A stretch of DNA of 10,248 bases from Candidatus Thorarchaeota archaeon. Lineage in GTDB: Archaea; Asgardarchaeota; Thorarchaeia; Thorarchaeales; Thorarchaeaceae. A program made the translations under genes and the position numbers. The stretch spans positions 1 to 10,248 of the forward strand of contig JAEORN010000270.1 in assembly GCA_016840825.1 (NCBI GenBank), written 5' to 3'. Under the pieces are notes generated by a model, which was given only the letters and a program-made list of their open reading frames with translations, searched no databases and was not told the DNA's origin. Positions 1-6,513 of this stretch are shown here, one piece after another. Every line of letters begins with the position of its first letter. Position 1 is the first letter of the stretch.

Positions 1-151
1 GTTCAGTTAGGTTACCAAAGAACACACAGACAAGAACGAATATAGGAATTGCAATCCAAATTACACCTGTGCCAATCATTACGATTATGAGCACACCAAT
101 TGGAATCAATAGTGGCCATGCTTCATCAGTCTTTTCTTTGGGTTTCGTCAT
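1..151 (-). CDS. Small membrane protein, partial (C-terminus outside window)
   Basis: An open frame on the minus strand starts with ATG at 151 and runs off the left edge with no stop, giving at least 50 residues. It opens with a short charged stretch (MTKPKEKTDEAWP) followed by about 35 hydrophobic residues with a central Gly (around IGTGV), which read as one or two closely spaced membrane helices. The start at 151 has a GAGGAG ribosome binding site 9 bases upstream. An in-frame ATG at 178 would add nine residues but lacks such a site. The gene lies about 50 bases downstream of the anchored secreted protein at 202-1224 on the same strand, so the two may be co-transcribed. I do not recognise a family, and the missing C-terminus prevents a functional call. 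Confidence 0.6.
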   Translation of the reverse strand, partial: MTKPKEKTDEAWPLLIPIGVLIIVMIGTGVIWIAIPIFVLVCVFFGNLTE

Positions 152-201
152 AGAGAGTATCTCCTCTTCTTTCAACATATTGGACTCACTTATTGACTTT
201 G

Positions 202-1224
202 CTACCCGTTTAATCGCTTGTTATACAGAATGGCCACTATGACAAGCGCACCTACAAGTCCGAGTGTCGTGCCTATCAATAGATAATCTGGTGCATCAGA
301 TGTATCAGAACCAGTTCCAGTACCTGTATTTGTACCAGTCGAGCTTGTGGTAGTTGTCGTTGATGGTGCATTCCATCCAGCAAGACTAGCAACCAACCAC
401 CAGAAAGCTCTACCCTTTTGTTCACAACTTGTATAGGTCGTGTGAGCTGCTTCATCACCATTGAAGTCCTCATGCTCGATGGGAATAGTATATGTTGTTT
501 CGTCAGCAGTATGCTGATACGTATTCTGATCGCCATTACTCCAAGCATCCAAATCTGCAAAGTCAAAAAGGACCTTGTTGTTCGATGTGCAGTATTCTCG
601 AATCAATTCATTATTCTGCCATCGATTATAGCCATCAGAACCACCAGCCTGTGCGTTACCTGTCATATAGACAAAAGTGATTTCAGGATTTGCGGCTTCC
701 AGAGCGGTCATTGTATCAAGGTACTCTTGAACTTGTGAAGAATCGTAGTAGTTGACTTGTGTACACCATGACCATAATGAAACGGTAATGGTGGGGTTGT
801 CATCTAGGGTCTGCTGAGTTATCTCGACACCTTCAGTTGTTTCCCAGTATAGGTCTGGAGTGATGTATGAGTGAGGTGGATTCCCATCAAGAATACATAG
901 CGCTCCTGTATCCGTGGGAAGTGTAAGATAGCCTTGAGATTGGCTATAATCCGAGTCAACAGATTCGATTCTATCAAGCCCAGTTGTGATTTGCCCACCA
1001 TGGCTGGTATGGGCATAATGAATACGAATATTGGTCTGAGCCGCATCAATCCATTCAGAAGGAATTGATTCTAAATCTATACATGTGTGGTCAATCACTA
1101 GTCCCCCAGGCCAGTCAGCAGGAATCAGGTTCGAATCCATTACAGGGATAGTAAGAAACCCACTTGTTGTTGCTAGCAAGCACAGAATAACTGTGCCTAA
1201 TATGATATCCTTGGCGTGCTTCAT
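202..1224 (-). CDS. Secreted, membrane-anchored SGNH-hydrolase-like protein
   Basis: This 340-residue protein has an N-terminal signal peptide (Lys3/Lys6, then a hydrophobic core at about 8-28), an extracellular domain at about 40-285, a Thr/Ser/Gly-rich linker (288-310) and a C-terminal membrane helix (about 314-334) followed by Asn-Lys-Arg. It should sit outside the cell, held by the C-terminal helix, with the linker a likely site of O-glycosylation. Blocks that look conserved are HTSHGGQ (72-78), WSWC (151-154), ITFVYMTGN (182-190), KVLFDFADLD (217-226) and GRAFWWLVASLAGW (271-284). I associate this pattern with uncharacterised bacterial and archaeal exported proteins having an SGNH/GDSL-like fold. 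A catalytic Ser/Asp/His set is not proven; Ser74 and the His residues near 251 and 261 are candidates. Cysteines at 48, 110, 154, 212 and 267 could form disulfides. The start is supported by an AAGGAGG site 6 bases upstream. Divergent from the FilR1-type regulator. Substrate unknown. Confidence 0.72.
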   Translation of the reverse strand: MKHAKDIILGTVILCLLATTSGFLTIPVMDSNLIPADWPGGLVIDHTCIDLESIPSEWIDAAQTNIRIHYAHTSHGGQITTGLDRIESVDSDYSQSQGYLTLPTDTGALCILDGNPPHSYITPDLYWETTEGVEITQQTLDDNPTITVSLWSWCTQVNYYDSSQVQEYLDTMTALEAANPEITFVYMTGNAQAGGSDGYNRWQNNELIREYCTSNNKVLFDFADLDAWSNGDQNTYQHTADETTYTIPIEHEDFNGDEAAHTTYTSCEQKGRAFWWLVASLAGWNAPSTTTTTSSTGTNTGTGTGSDTSDAPDYLLIGTTLGLVGALVIVAILYNKRLNG

Positions 1225-1551
1225 CTCGAATCCTCCTTAAGCGCAGATAGTTTTGTCTTTCAATTCTATGAAAATCTTTCGTGTGCAATCAAACTGATAC
1301 ACAGCTCGAAACCGTGGGGGATTCTGCTTTGTATCAGCGATTCTATTAGTTGGAGAGTCTAAGAATATCTCTATGCCCAATATCAAATCCAGCAGACAAG
1401 GATATCTCGAATTGCTGGAATCCGTCTTTTCCTTTCAAATCGATTGAGAACGAGTGCTTTTGTTTCCTGACATTCATTGAGTTCTTATAAAATGATAAAC
1501 AGAAACTACCATATACCCACGTAGGGAACTTCTAACAGATAGGTGTAAAGC
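1225..1551. promoter_or_regulatory. Divergent intergenic region between anchored protein and FilR1-type regulator
   Basis: This 327-base stretch has no convincing gene. It should hold the promoters of two divergently transcribed genes. The plus-strand promoter is visible (TATA box at 1484-1492). On the minus strand only the strong AAGGAGG ribosome binding site near 1231-1237 is clear, and I see no convincing TATA box. An 8-base inverted repeat (CTGATACA at 1294-1301, TGTATCAG at 1330-1337) could be an operator, but a match of that size is close to chance in a region this long. A 24-codon ATG frame at 1373-1447 has no ribosome binding site at a suitable distance. Confidence 0.5.
1484..1492 (+). 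promoter_or_regulatory. Archaeal TATA box upstream of the FilR1-type regulator
   Basis: The sequence CTTATAAAA matches the archaeal TATA consensus. Transcription would begin about 25 bases downstream, near 1515, leaving a leader of about 36 bases before the ATG at 1552. The call rests on the match and its position only. Confidence 0.55.
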
Positions 1552-2307
1552 ATGGAGCGGTTATCAGAACTTCTCTTCGAGCTCTCCAATTATGACAGAT
1601 TGGAGATTCTATTCGCACTTCAAAAAGAAGAGATGAAGCTCACGCAAATCTCGAAATCTCTCGACCTAACTGCTCAAGAAACATCAAGACATCTATCAAG
1701 ATTAAGCGACTCGCTGCTTGTTGATAAGAAACCAAACAGCGACTATTATCTAACTGAGTACTGTAGGCAAATCCTAGAATTATTACCAAGTCTTCATTTT
1801 CTCCTAAAAAACCGAGGATACTTCATCAATCATTCTTTGCAGCATCTTCCACGCGGCTTTGCTAGTAGGATTGGAGAGATATCAGACTGTGAGTTTGTCG
1901 ATAATGCAATCAAGCTATTCCAAATTGTAGATTCACTCATTATAGAATCAAAGGAGTTCGTTTGGATTCTCGCAGATCAAGCGTTATCCAGTACACTTCC
2001 ACTATTAATAGAGGCACTAGAAAGAGGGATAGAATTCCGTACGATTCTGCCAAAGAACTTGGGACCACCGCGTCTTCCTTCGGAAACCATTCCCGATTTC
2101 AGCAAATTCAGGGTGGATCGTATGCAAAACAGGCATCTGGATGTTGTTGATATTGTAGTCATTGTTTCAGAGCAAAAAGGAGTCATAGCATTCCCCACTC
2201 TCGAGGGAAAAATGGACTATATTGGTTACTTTACAGAAGACCAAAGAGGTATTGATTGGTGCAAGGATCTCTTCCTTCATGAGTGGGATAGGGGAATTGC
2301 CATCTGA
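1552..2307 (+). CDS. ArsR-like winged-helix regulator with FilR1-type (DUF1724) sensor domain
   Basis: This 251-residue soluble protein begins with a winged-helix DNA-binding domain at about 1-75: LFELSNYDRLEILFALQ, then KLTQISKSLDLTAQETSRHL as the helix-turn-helix, then a wing ending near YYLTEYC. The rest (about 80-245) matches the alpha/beta domain of the methanogenesis-regulator FilR1 family. That includes the stretch FVWILADQALSSTLPLLIEALERG, which is followed by a beta strand (FRTILPKN) and, near the end, VVIVSEQKGVIAFPTLEG and the typical closing WCKDLFLHEWD. Such proteins are one-component archaeal transcription factors; the ligand of this one is unknown. The length (about 250-270 in the family) and the ATG start with AGGTG upstream fit. 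It is divergent from the anchored protein at 202-1224, which makes that gene and itself the natural candidate targets. Confidence 0.82.
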   Translation: MERLSELLFELSNYDRLEILFALQKEEMKLTQISKSLDLTAQETSRHLSRLSDSLLVDKKPNSDYYLTEYCRQILELLPSLHFLLKNRGYFINHSLQHLPRGFASRIGEISDCEFVDNAIKLFQIVDSLIIESKEFVWILADQALSSTLPLLIEALERGIEFRTILPKNLGPPRLPSETIPDFSKFRVDRMQNRHLDVVDIVVIVSEQKGVIAFPTLEGKMDYIGYFTEDQRGIDWCKDLFLHEWDRGIAI

Positions 2308-2318
2308 CTTCAAGAGAG

Positions 2319-2343
2319 AAAAAGGGAAGAGTAACTCTTCCCT
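2319..2343 (-). terminator. Hairpin plus T-tract terminator overlapping the stop codon of the acidic secreted protein
   Basis: A perfect inverted repeat, AGGGAAGAGT and ACTCTTCCCT around a single base, spans 2323-2343. Read on the minus strand it is followed at once by TTTTT (2319-2323) and then a pyrimidine-rich run. It starts inside the TAG stop (2342-2344) of the minus-strand gene. It lies in the 34-base convergent gap, so it may also protect against read-through from the plus-strand regulator, although no T-tract follows it in that direction. Confidence 0.75.
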
Positions 2344-4177
2344 ATTGCATCTTTCTGAGTTTATTGTTTCTAACGCAAATCGTAGCAATAGCAACGATAC
2401 CAATGATTCCAATCGTCCAAGATGCAGTAACTATATTGTTCATGAAACCAGATACTTGTCCAGGAGCAATCATTGGATAGACTGCATAAACGGGATCATG
2501 TATAATCTCATAGCCATCCCAATTCGAATAGCAAGAACTGTAGTAGAATGTACTGTACGCCCAGCTTGCATCCTGTGATGAAACGCTTGCAGAATCATAA
2601 CTACCTTCCAAACAAGGATAGCAGGAGTAGTAGTTAGGTAGGATGACTGTACCAACGTCATAGGTGCCACCATCGAAACCCCAAACATACGTTCCACCGA
2701 AGCTTATGGACATGAAATCGCTTGTATCCTGAACGAACTCAAGATTGCCTCCAGGTGCTGGCATGGCGTCTTCTACTCCAGTATAATCAAAGAATCCATC
2801 ACTGGTTTCAGGAACGATTCCATAGCTTGAGAAGGAACTCCAATAGTTCATTGTTAGCCCCAACCCTTGAAGTTCAGGAACTGATTCACCGGTAATGGGA
2901 TTTGAGAAATCACCAATTAGCTGATCGATCTTCACAACTGCAGCATCCTCAGTAACTTCGAATCTATAGACCATCTCAAGATATTCCACTTGTGCAGGAA
3001 TAGATGTAGGTTCTACGTACTCATCATCAATGTACAAAGCATCCTCAGCTCCAAAGACTTCCCAAGGAGTATACTCCCAGAAATTGCCCTTGATGTTGAC
3101 GACTTCTGCACTCCATTCTATTTGGCCATTATCGTTTAATGTAGGAAGATTGACATCTCCCAATGTCGCCTCATCTGAGTAGTAGTCATACAGCCGCTCT
3201 GAATTCTCAGAATCCACAACATATGCGGTCCAATCGACGACACCATCTTCATCAAAATCATATTCGATCTCTTTATACTCGATGTCCATTATACCATTTG
3301 AATTAGAGTCATTGTATGCGCTCATTCCTGAGTAATAATGATTCATCCATTGTACTTGATCATCTACTCGTGTCATCTCAGAGATATCATAACCAAACCC
3401 ATAGTATGCCCATTCTTCATCGTATAGCCAAGATTCGTTCATCCAAGAAGCCCATTGGTATCCTTCCCCCAGTGATGGAATAACATCGTTTGGATTGACC
3501 TCTTCCATATTCTCATCGTACCACGTGAAATTAGTTTCATAGTAGTAATCAGAATAATAGTAGCTGAAGTAAAATGAGGAATACACAAACACTTCATCAC
3601 CAGTCATCGCTTGCAATGGTGGATTCCAGAAAAGGGACCACAGATCAAAATAGCCCTGCTCGGATTCACCATCTGTTACAGTAGTTGTTTCAACCTGATT
3701 GATTGTTGCTACAGGCGTTCCACCGTATGGTTCAGTATAATTGATTGGGTCAACAGGTTCTGTACCAGTATCTCCAGGATATGGAGAGTATGGATTTGTC
3801 CCCTGATTATTTGCAATCCAAGCCATAACTGAAGCATCGGGATCAAGAATTATGACAATTAGTAGATTTGAGAACTCCCACTCATCATAGATATCATACT
3901 CATTCTGCTCATGTATCCAATAGACATTTCCGCTAGCGTCCTCTATATAGTGATAATAATCATAGGTTCCTTCATAGTTATAATACTGCCAATCATCACT
4001 AGATTGATTCCACCACTCGGTAGCTACATAGACTCCGGTCATCATTTCCTCAAAAGGTTCAACGATCTGTGCAGGAGTCATGATATTTACAGGAGTCCCA
4101 GCAGCTGTTTGTGTGCTTATTACGAAAAGTCCGAGTAATAGAATTGCAGCCACATGCTTCATATTCGGTTCATCCAT
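2342..4177 (-). CDS. Very acidic, Tyr/Trp-rich secreted protein with C-terminal membrane anchor
   Basis: I do not recognise a family. The 611-residue protein has a signal peptide (MKHVAAILLLGLFVISTQTA, from residue 6), a large external region (about 30-580), a C-terminal membrane helix (about 584-604) and a basic tail (RNNKLRK). The external part is extreme in composition: by my count about 60 Tyr, more than 20 Trp, and only about 3 Lys and 3 Arg against a great many Asp and Glu. Two calcium-loop-like motifs occur at 290-298 (DSNSNGIMD) and 307-315 (DFDEDGVVD), of the thrombospondin-3/EF-hand type. At least five Asn-X-Ser/Thr sequons suggest N-glycosylation. Three Cys lie late in the ectodomain (SCYPC, then SSCYS). 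The start at 4177 has a GAGAGG site 8 bases upstream. A surface-layer-associated or ligand-binding role is possible but unproven. A membrane-tethered winged-helix gene lies 85 bases upstream. Confidence 0.75.
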   Translation of the reverse strand: MDEPNMKHVAAILLLGLFVISTQTAAGTPVNIMTPAQIVEPFEEMMTGVYVATEWWNQSSDDWQYYNYEGTYDYYHYIEDASGNVYWIHEQNEYDIYDEWEFSNLLIVIILDPDASVMAWIANNQGTNPYSPYPGDTGTEPVDPINYTEPYGGTPVATINQVETTTVTDGESEQGYFDLWSLFWNPPLQAMTGDEVFVYSSFYFSYYYSDYYYETNFTWYDENMEEVNPNDVIPSLGEGYQWASWMNESWLYDEEWAYYGFGYDISEMTRVDDQVQWMNHYYSGMSAYNDSNSNGIMDIEYKEIEYDFDEDGVVDWTAYVVDSENSERLYDYYSDEATLGDVNLPTLNDNGQIEWSAEVVNIKGNFWEYTPWEVFGAEDALYIDDEYVEPTSIPAQVEYLEMVYRFEVTEDAAVVKIDQLIGDFSNPITGESVPELQGLGLTMNYWSSFSSYGIVPETSDGFFDYTGVEDAMPAPGGNLEFVQDTSDFMSISFGGTYVWGFDGGTYDVGTVILPNYYSCYPCLEGSYDSASVSSQDASWAYSTFYYSSCYSNWDGYEIIHDPVYAVYPMIAPGQVSGFMNNIVTASWTIGIIGIVAIATICVRNNKLRKMQ

Positions 4178-4190
4178 TATTGGTTCCTCT

Positions 4191-4244
4191 CACGATTTTT
4201 CGTGTATATCCTCTCTAGCAGAAGATAGTAATAGATAGTATCTG
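4191..4244. promoter_or_regulatory. Candidate promoter/operator of the acidic secreted protein gene
   Basis: The 85 bases between the upstream winged-helix gene and the ATG at 4177 carry several symmetric elements: CACGA-TTTT-TCGTG (4191-4204), the near-palindrome AGATA-G-TATCT (4234-4244), and GATAGTA repeated at about 4224 and 4235. A TATA-like GGATATACA lies between them near 4203-4211 on the minus strand. This suggests a regulated promoter of its own, but each element is short and could be chance. Confidence 0.35.
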
Positions 4245-4262
4245 TGAACCGTTCAGTATCAT

Positions 4263-4760
4263 TCATCGGGGCACCTTCCTTTCTAACTTGACAGTCTTTG
4301 TCCTTCCAGACTCAATCCTTGAAACTAGTCCTTTCCGTTCCAGTCCTTTCAAGGTGACACTAAGTGTTGATTTGCTGAGCCCTGTAGCTCGACGAAGCTC
4401 ATCTTGTGAGAGAATTCCCTCATTCTCTTCAAGTCTATTAATCACTCTACGTTCGATGTTTGTAAGGGTCACAACTATCACCTCAGGTTCAGACGCGGTT
4501 CTCTCTGATTCACGCTGTGTAGCAACTAAGGTTTCTAGGTGACTTACTCTCTGCTGAAGCCTCAGCAGAACCAGCACTGCTGCATTAACAACAAGCACTA
4601 ATGAGATAAACAATGCAATACTCGCTGCAAGGAAAATCGTTTCCCTTCCCACAGGTAAAGCAAGTATCCAGACCCAAACTGCTGCTGATAGAATACCAAT
4701 AGTAAGAAGAACAAGGACGATATCAAGGCGTTTCCATGTTCTATCAGAGAGTGAGGTCAT
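4263..4760 (-). CDS. Membrane-tethered winged-helix transcriptional regulator
   Basis: This protein of about 165 residues has two membrane helices near the N-terminus (about 12-33 and 41-66, the second ending in VLLRLQQR), a short coiled-coil-like linker (LQQRVSHLETLVATQRESER) and a C-terminal MarR-like winged-helix domain. In that domain TNIERRVINRLEENEGILSQ begins the fold, ELRRATGLSKSTLSVTLKGL is the helix-turn-helix, and KGLVSRIESGRTKTVKL is the wing. This architecture, a small membrane segment followed by a DNA-binding domain, is common among archaeal one-component regulators and would place the DNA-binding part in the cytoplasm. I place the start at ATG 4760, because AAGGTG sits 6 bases upstream; a GTG at 4769 lies inside that very site and is less likely. 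It follows the DinB-like gene by 15 bases and so probably shares its transcript. It precedes the acidic secreted protein, a plausible target. Confidence 0.78.
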   Translation of the reverse strand: MTSLSDRTWKRLDIVLVLLTIGILSAAVWVWILALPVGRETIFLAASIALFISLVLVVNAAVLVLLRLQQRVSHLETLVATQRESERTASEPEVIVVTLTNIERRVINRLEENEGILSQDELRRATGLSKSTLSVTLKGLERKGLVSRIESGRTKTVKLERKVPR

Positions 4761-4775
4761 GTTGGACACCTTATT

Positions 4776-5288
4776 TTAGAGATTGCTTGCAGCCTTTCGA
4801 CGTTGCCAATCTCTCCTCAAAGCATCAAGATGCCCATTGTGATGATTGAGGTGTGCGAATAGGTAGGATATTGCTCGACGAACTGTCATACCTCTGAAGA
4901 ATTGTGGTATTCCTTCTTCGTCAATAACTCGATTCATTTCCTCATCTGGAGCGGTTTCCACCCAATTTAGGAAATCCTGTTCTGTAGAATCGTAGTAGTT
5001 CATAATATCCTCCAATGGAGTACTATCCCATGAACCATCAGTTCCGGGAAGATGCTTCTGAAAGAAGCTAGGATTTGATGGCTTTCTTCTAAGTATGAGA
5101 GTATTTAGACTGAAATCATATACTGCGCCTTGATGTGCCAATAACCAGCCAAGAGAGGACATACCTGATTCAGGCCGGTAGGATAAGTCAGTTAATCCTT
5201 CTTTGACATTCCTTTCGAGTGCGCGATCTCTCCAAGAACGAGTAGCATACGCCATCTCCTTTATTATCTCGAATTCATGCGATACCAT
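4776..5288 (-). CDS. DinB-superfamily metal-binding protein
   Basis: This 170-residue protein has the four-helix layout of the DinB/YfiT superfamily. The start SHEFEIIKEMAYATRSWRDRALE is the first helix. MSSLGWLLAHQGAVYDF (43-59) is the typical second helix with a metal-ligand His (52). The final helix, MTVRRAISYLFAHLNHHNGHL, carries His149 and His153, four residues apart as in the family, followed by the usual LDALRRDW. These proteins bind a divalent metal; some are thiol-dependent S-transferases, many are unassigned. The cysteine-rich N-terminal extension of the longest frame (to 5354) is rejected, since the promoter at 5321-5328 and the domain boundary both point to ATG 5288. The ribosome binding site is weak (AGGG). 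First gene of a probable minus-strand operon with the membrane-tethered regulator. Confidence 0.8.
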   Translation of the reverse strand: MVSHEFEIIKEMAYATRSWRDRALERNVKEGLTDLSYRPESGMSSLGWLLAHQGAVYDFSLNTLILRRKPSNPSFFQKHLPGTDGSWDSTPLEDIMNYYDSTEQDFLNWVETAPDEEMNRVIDEEGIPQFFRGMTVRRAISYLFAHLNHHNGHLDALRRDWQRRKAASNL

Positions 5289-5320
5289 GTTACATCCCTG
5301 CAGATTGATGCACTCTTTGA

Positions 5321-5328
5321 TTATAAAG
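5321..5328 (-). promoter_or_regulatory. TATA box of the DinB-like gene
   Basis: Read on the minus strand the sequence is CTTTATAA. Transcription would begin near 5299, giving a leader of about 11 bases to ATG 5288. The box is flanked by two copies of GATGCAC (5307-5313 and 5328-5334), 21 bases apart centre to centre, which may be an operator. Confidence 0.6.
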
Positions 5329-5347
5329 ATGCACAACACCGCGCAAC

Positions 5348-5359
5348 AAAGCATAAAAT
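5348..5359 (+). promoter_or_regulatory. BRE/TATA box of the longin-roadblock gene
   Basis: The sequence AAAGCATAAAAT has the form of an archaeal BRE followed by a TATA box on the plus strand. Transcription would start near 5382, about 34 bases before ATG 5416. That rules out the in-frame starts upstream of 5382 and supports the shorter protein. Confidence 0.55.
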
Positions 5360-5415
5360 GGAGCTTGCTTCATGCTTCATTGTCCGTAGCTTTGGAACTT
5401 GAGGATAGGATATCA

Positions 5416-6438
5416 ATGCTGAAAGAGGTCTTTGTAATAGAAGAAGGTGTTCTTCAATACCATTATAGCGAAGACCATACGGCTGCTGATAGCGATCAAG
5501 CCGTTCTTTCTTCAGGGCTTTTATCTGCAATTCGTGATTTTAGTGCACAAGCACGTTCGGACGTTTTGCAATCATTTGCAACAGAGAACGAGTACTTCCT
5601 CTTTACAGTATGCGAAACGTCAAGAAGGATCATTGTCGGTGTATTTGATAGGAGAGCCCCTCAACAAGTTGCTCGAGAATCCCTCGAACGAATAAAACGA
5701 ATAATACAGGAAGCAAATCTACCAAGTGGAACAGGAGAGATAATATCACGAGAAAGGAAGCTTGAACTCCGCTCAAAGATTGAAATAATAGGTACACAGT
5801 TATTCGGACACGAAGGTTTAGTCAAGTATATCGAAGAAATTCTCTCGAATAGGACAGACATCCCATTGGCATTCCTCGTGGATTCAAATGATAAGACAGT
5901 CCTAGCTCATTTTGCTAGACCTAGACCACTTTACAACGAAAATCAGGTCAGAGAATTCCTGCTTCTTCATTCGACGATTCAAACAACTCTGACCAAACTT
6001 GGTCTTGATGCAAATTATATCTCATTCACAGTAGAGTCTGCGGACTATGCAGTTTCGTCCTGCAGAGGAGGACGTCTACTAAGTGTCGCAAGCGGTGCAA
6101 TGCGTACACCAACCAAGAATGTAGAATCTGCATCATATGAAATGTGCTATGATAGTGAAAATGCACATGTCTTCAACAAAGATGAAGCAAAATCAGTTTC
6201 CAAAAGTATCATCTTTGACAATGGAATAATAAAACATGAGAAGGGCGAGCAGTTGCCATCTGTCGCCAGGATATTCCTTTCAACCCTGATTAATAACATA
6301 GACTCTTTCTTCAGAGCAATCAACAAACGTAAGTTCATGACCTTTGAAGTTAGAACAGGAAGAGATTCGCCAGCAATCCTCTTGATAAAGCGTGATGGAA
6401 AGGATGATGGCGTACTGATTGAAATCTATCGGCTCTGA
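5416..6438 (+). CDS. Longin-like plus roadblock/LC7-like domain protein (Asgard type)
   Basis: This is a 340-residue soluble protein. Residues 1-98 read as a longin-like alpha/beta domain: MLKEVFVIEEGVLQYHYSED as two strands, LSSGLLSAIRDFSAQAR as a helix, then SFATENEYFLFTVCETSRRIIVGVFD as strands and a closing helix ending RIKRIIQEA. I have seen this pattern in archaeal, especially Asgard, proteins. Residues 135-228 read as a roadblock/LC7-like domain: KYIEEILSN, IPLAFLVDSNDKTVLAHF, the helix VREFLLLHSTIQTTLTKLGL, then ISFTVESADYAVSSCRGG and LLSVAS. Residues 255-340 form a third alpha/beta part, ending ILLIKRDGKDDGVLIEIYRL, that I cannot name. Longin and roadblock domains commonly bind or regulate small GTPases, so this is inferred to be a GTPase regulator or scaffold. 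An upstream frame extends to 5203, but ATG 5416 begins at the domain edge and has AGGA 5 bases upstream. It is divergent from the DinB-like gene. Confidence 0.68.
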   Translation: MLKEVFVIEEGVLQYHYSEDHTAADSDQAVLSSGLLSAIRDFSAQARSDVLQSFATENEYFLFTVCETSRRIIVGVFDRRAPQQVARESLERIKRIIQEANLPSGTGEIISRERKLELRSKIEIIGTQLFGHEGLVKYIEEILSNRTDIPLAFLVDSNDKTVLAHFARPRPLYNENQVREFLLLHSTIQTTLTKLGLDANYISFTVESADYAVSSCRGGRLLSVASGAMRTPTKNVESASYEMCYDSENAHVFNKDEAKSVSKSIIFDNGIIKHEKGEQLPSVARIFLSTLINNIDSFFRAINKRKFMTFEVRTGRDSPAILLIKRDGKDDGVLIEIYRL

Positions 6439-6440
6439 AT

Positions 6441-6449
6441 TCTATATAG
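6441..6449 (+). promoter_or_regulatory. Possible TATA box upstream of the V4R-like gene
   Basis: TCTATATAG lies just past the stop codon of the longin-roadblock gene. Initiation near 6472 would leave a leader of about 42 bases carrying the GGGAG ribosome binding site. The gene could equally be read through from upstream, since the gap is only 75 bases. Confidence 0.4.
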
Positions 6450-6513
6450 CAAGGGCTTTTAGTGTGAAACTGTATTGACTTGCTGAAATATTCAGGTTGG
6501 GAGAAACTAACAC

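Noticed and set aside
1294..1337. 8-base inverted repeat CTGATACA / TGTATCAG with a 28-base spacer, as an operator
   Set aside because: A pair of this size is expected about once by chance in a region of this length, and it is not placed next to a clear promoter.
1373..1447. 24-codon plus-strand ATG frame in the divergent spacer
   Set aside because: There is no ribosome binding site at a suitable distance, and the frame has no recognisable feature; it is likely chance.
5289..5354. Cys-rich N-terminal extension of the DinB-like protein
   Set aside because: It would begin upstream of its own TATA box, and the DinB fold starts right after ATG 5288.
5203..5415. N-terminal extension of the longin-roadblock frame back to an ATG at 5203
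   Set aside because: It overlaps the DinB-like gene on the other strand and crosses both promoters; the domain begins at ATG 5416, which has its own ribosome binding site.
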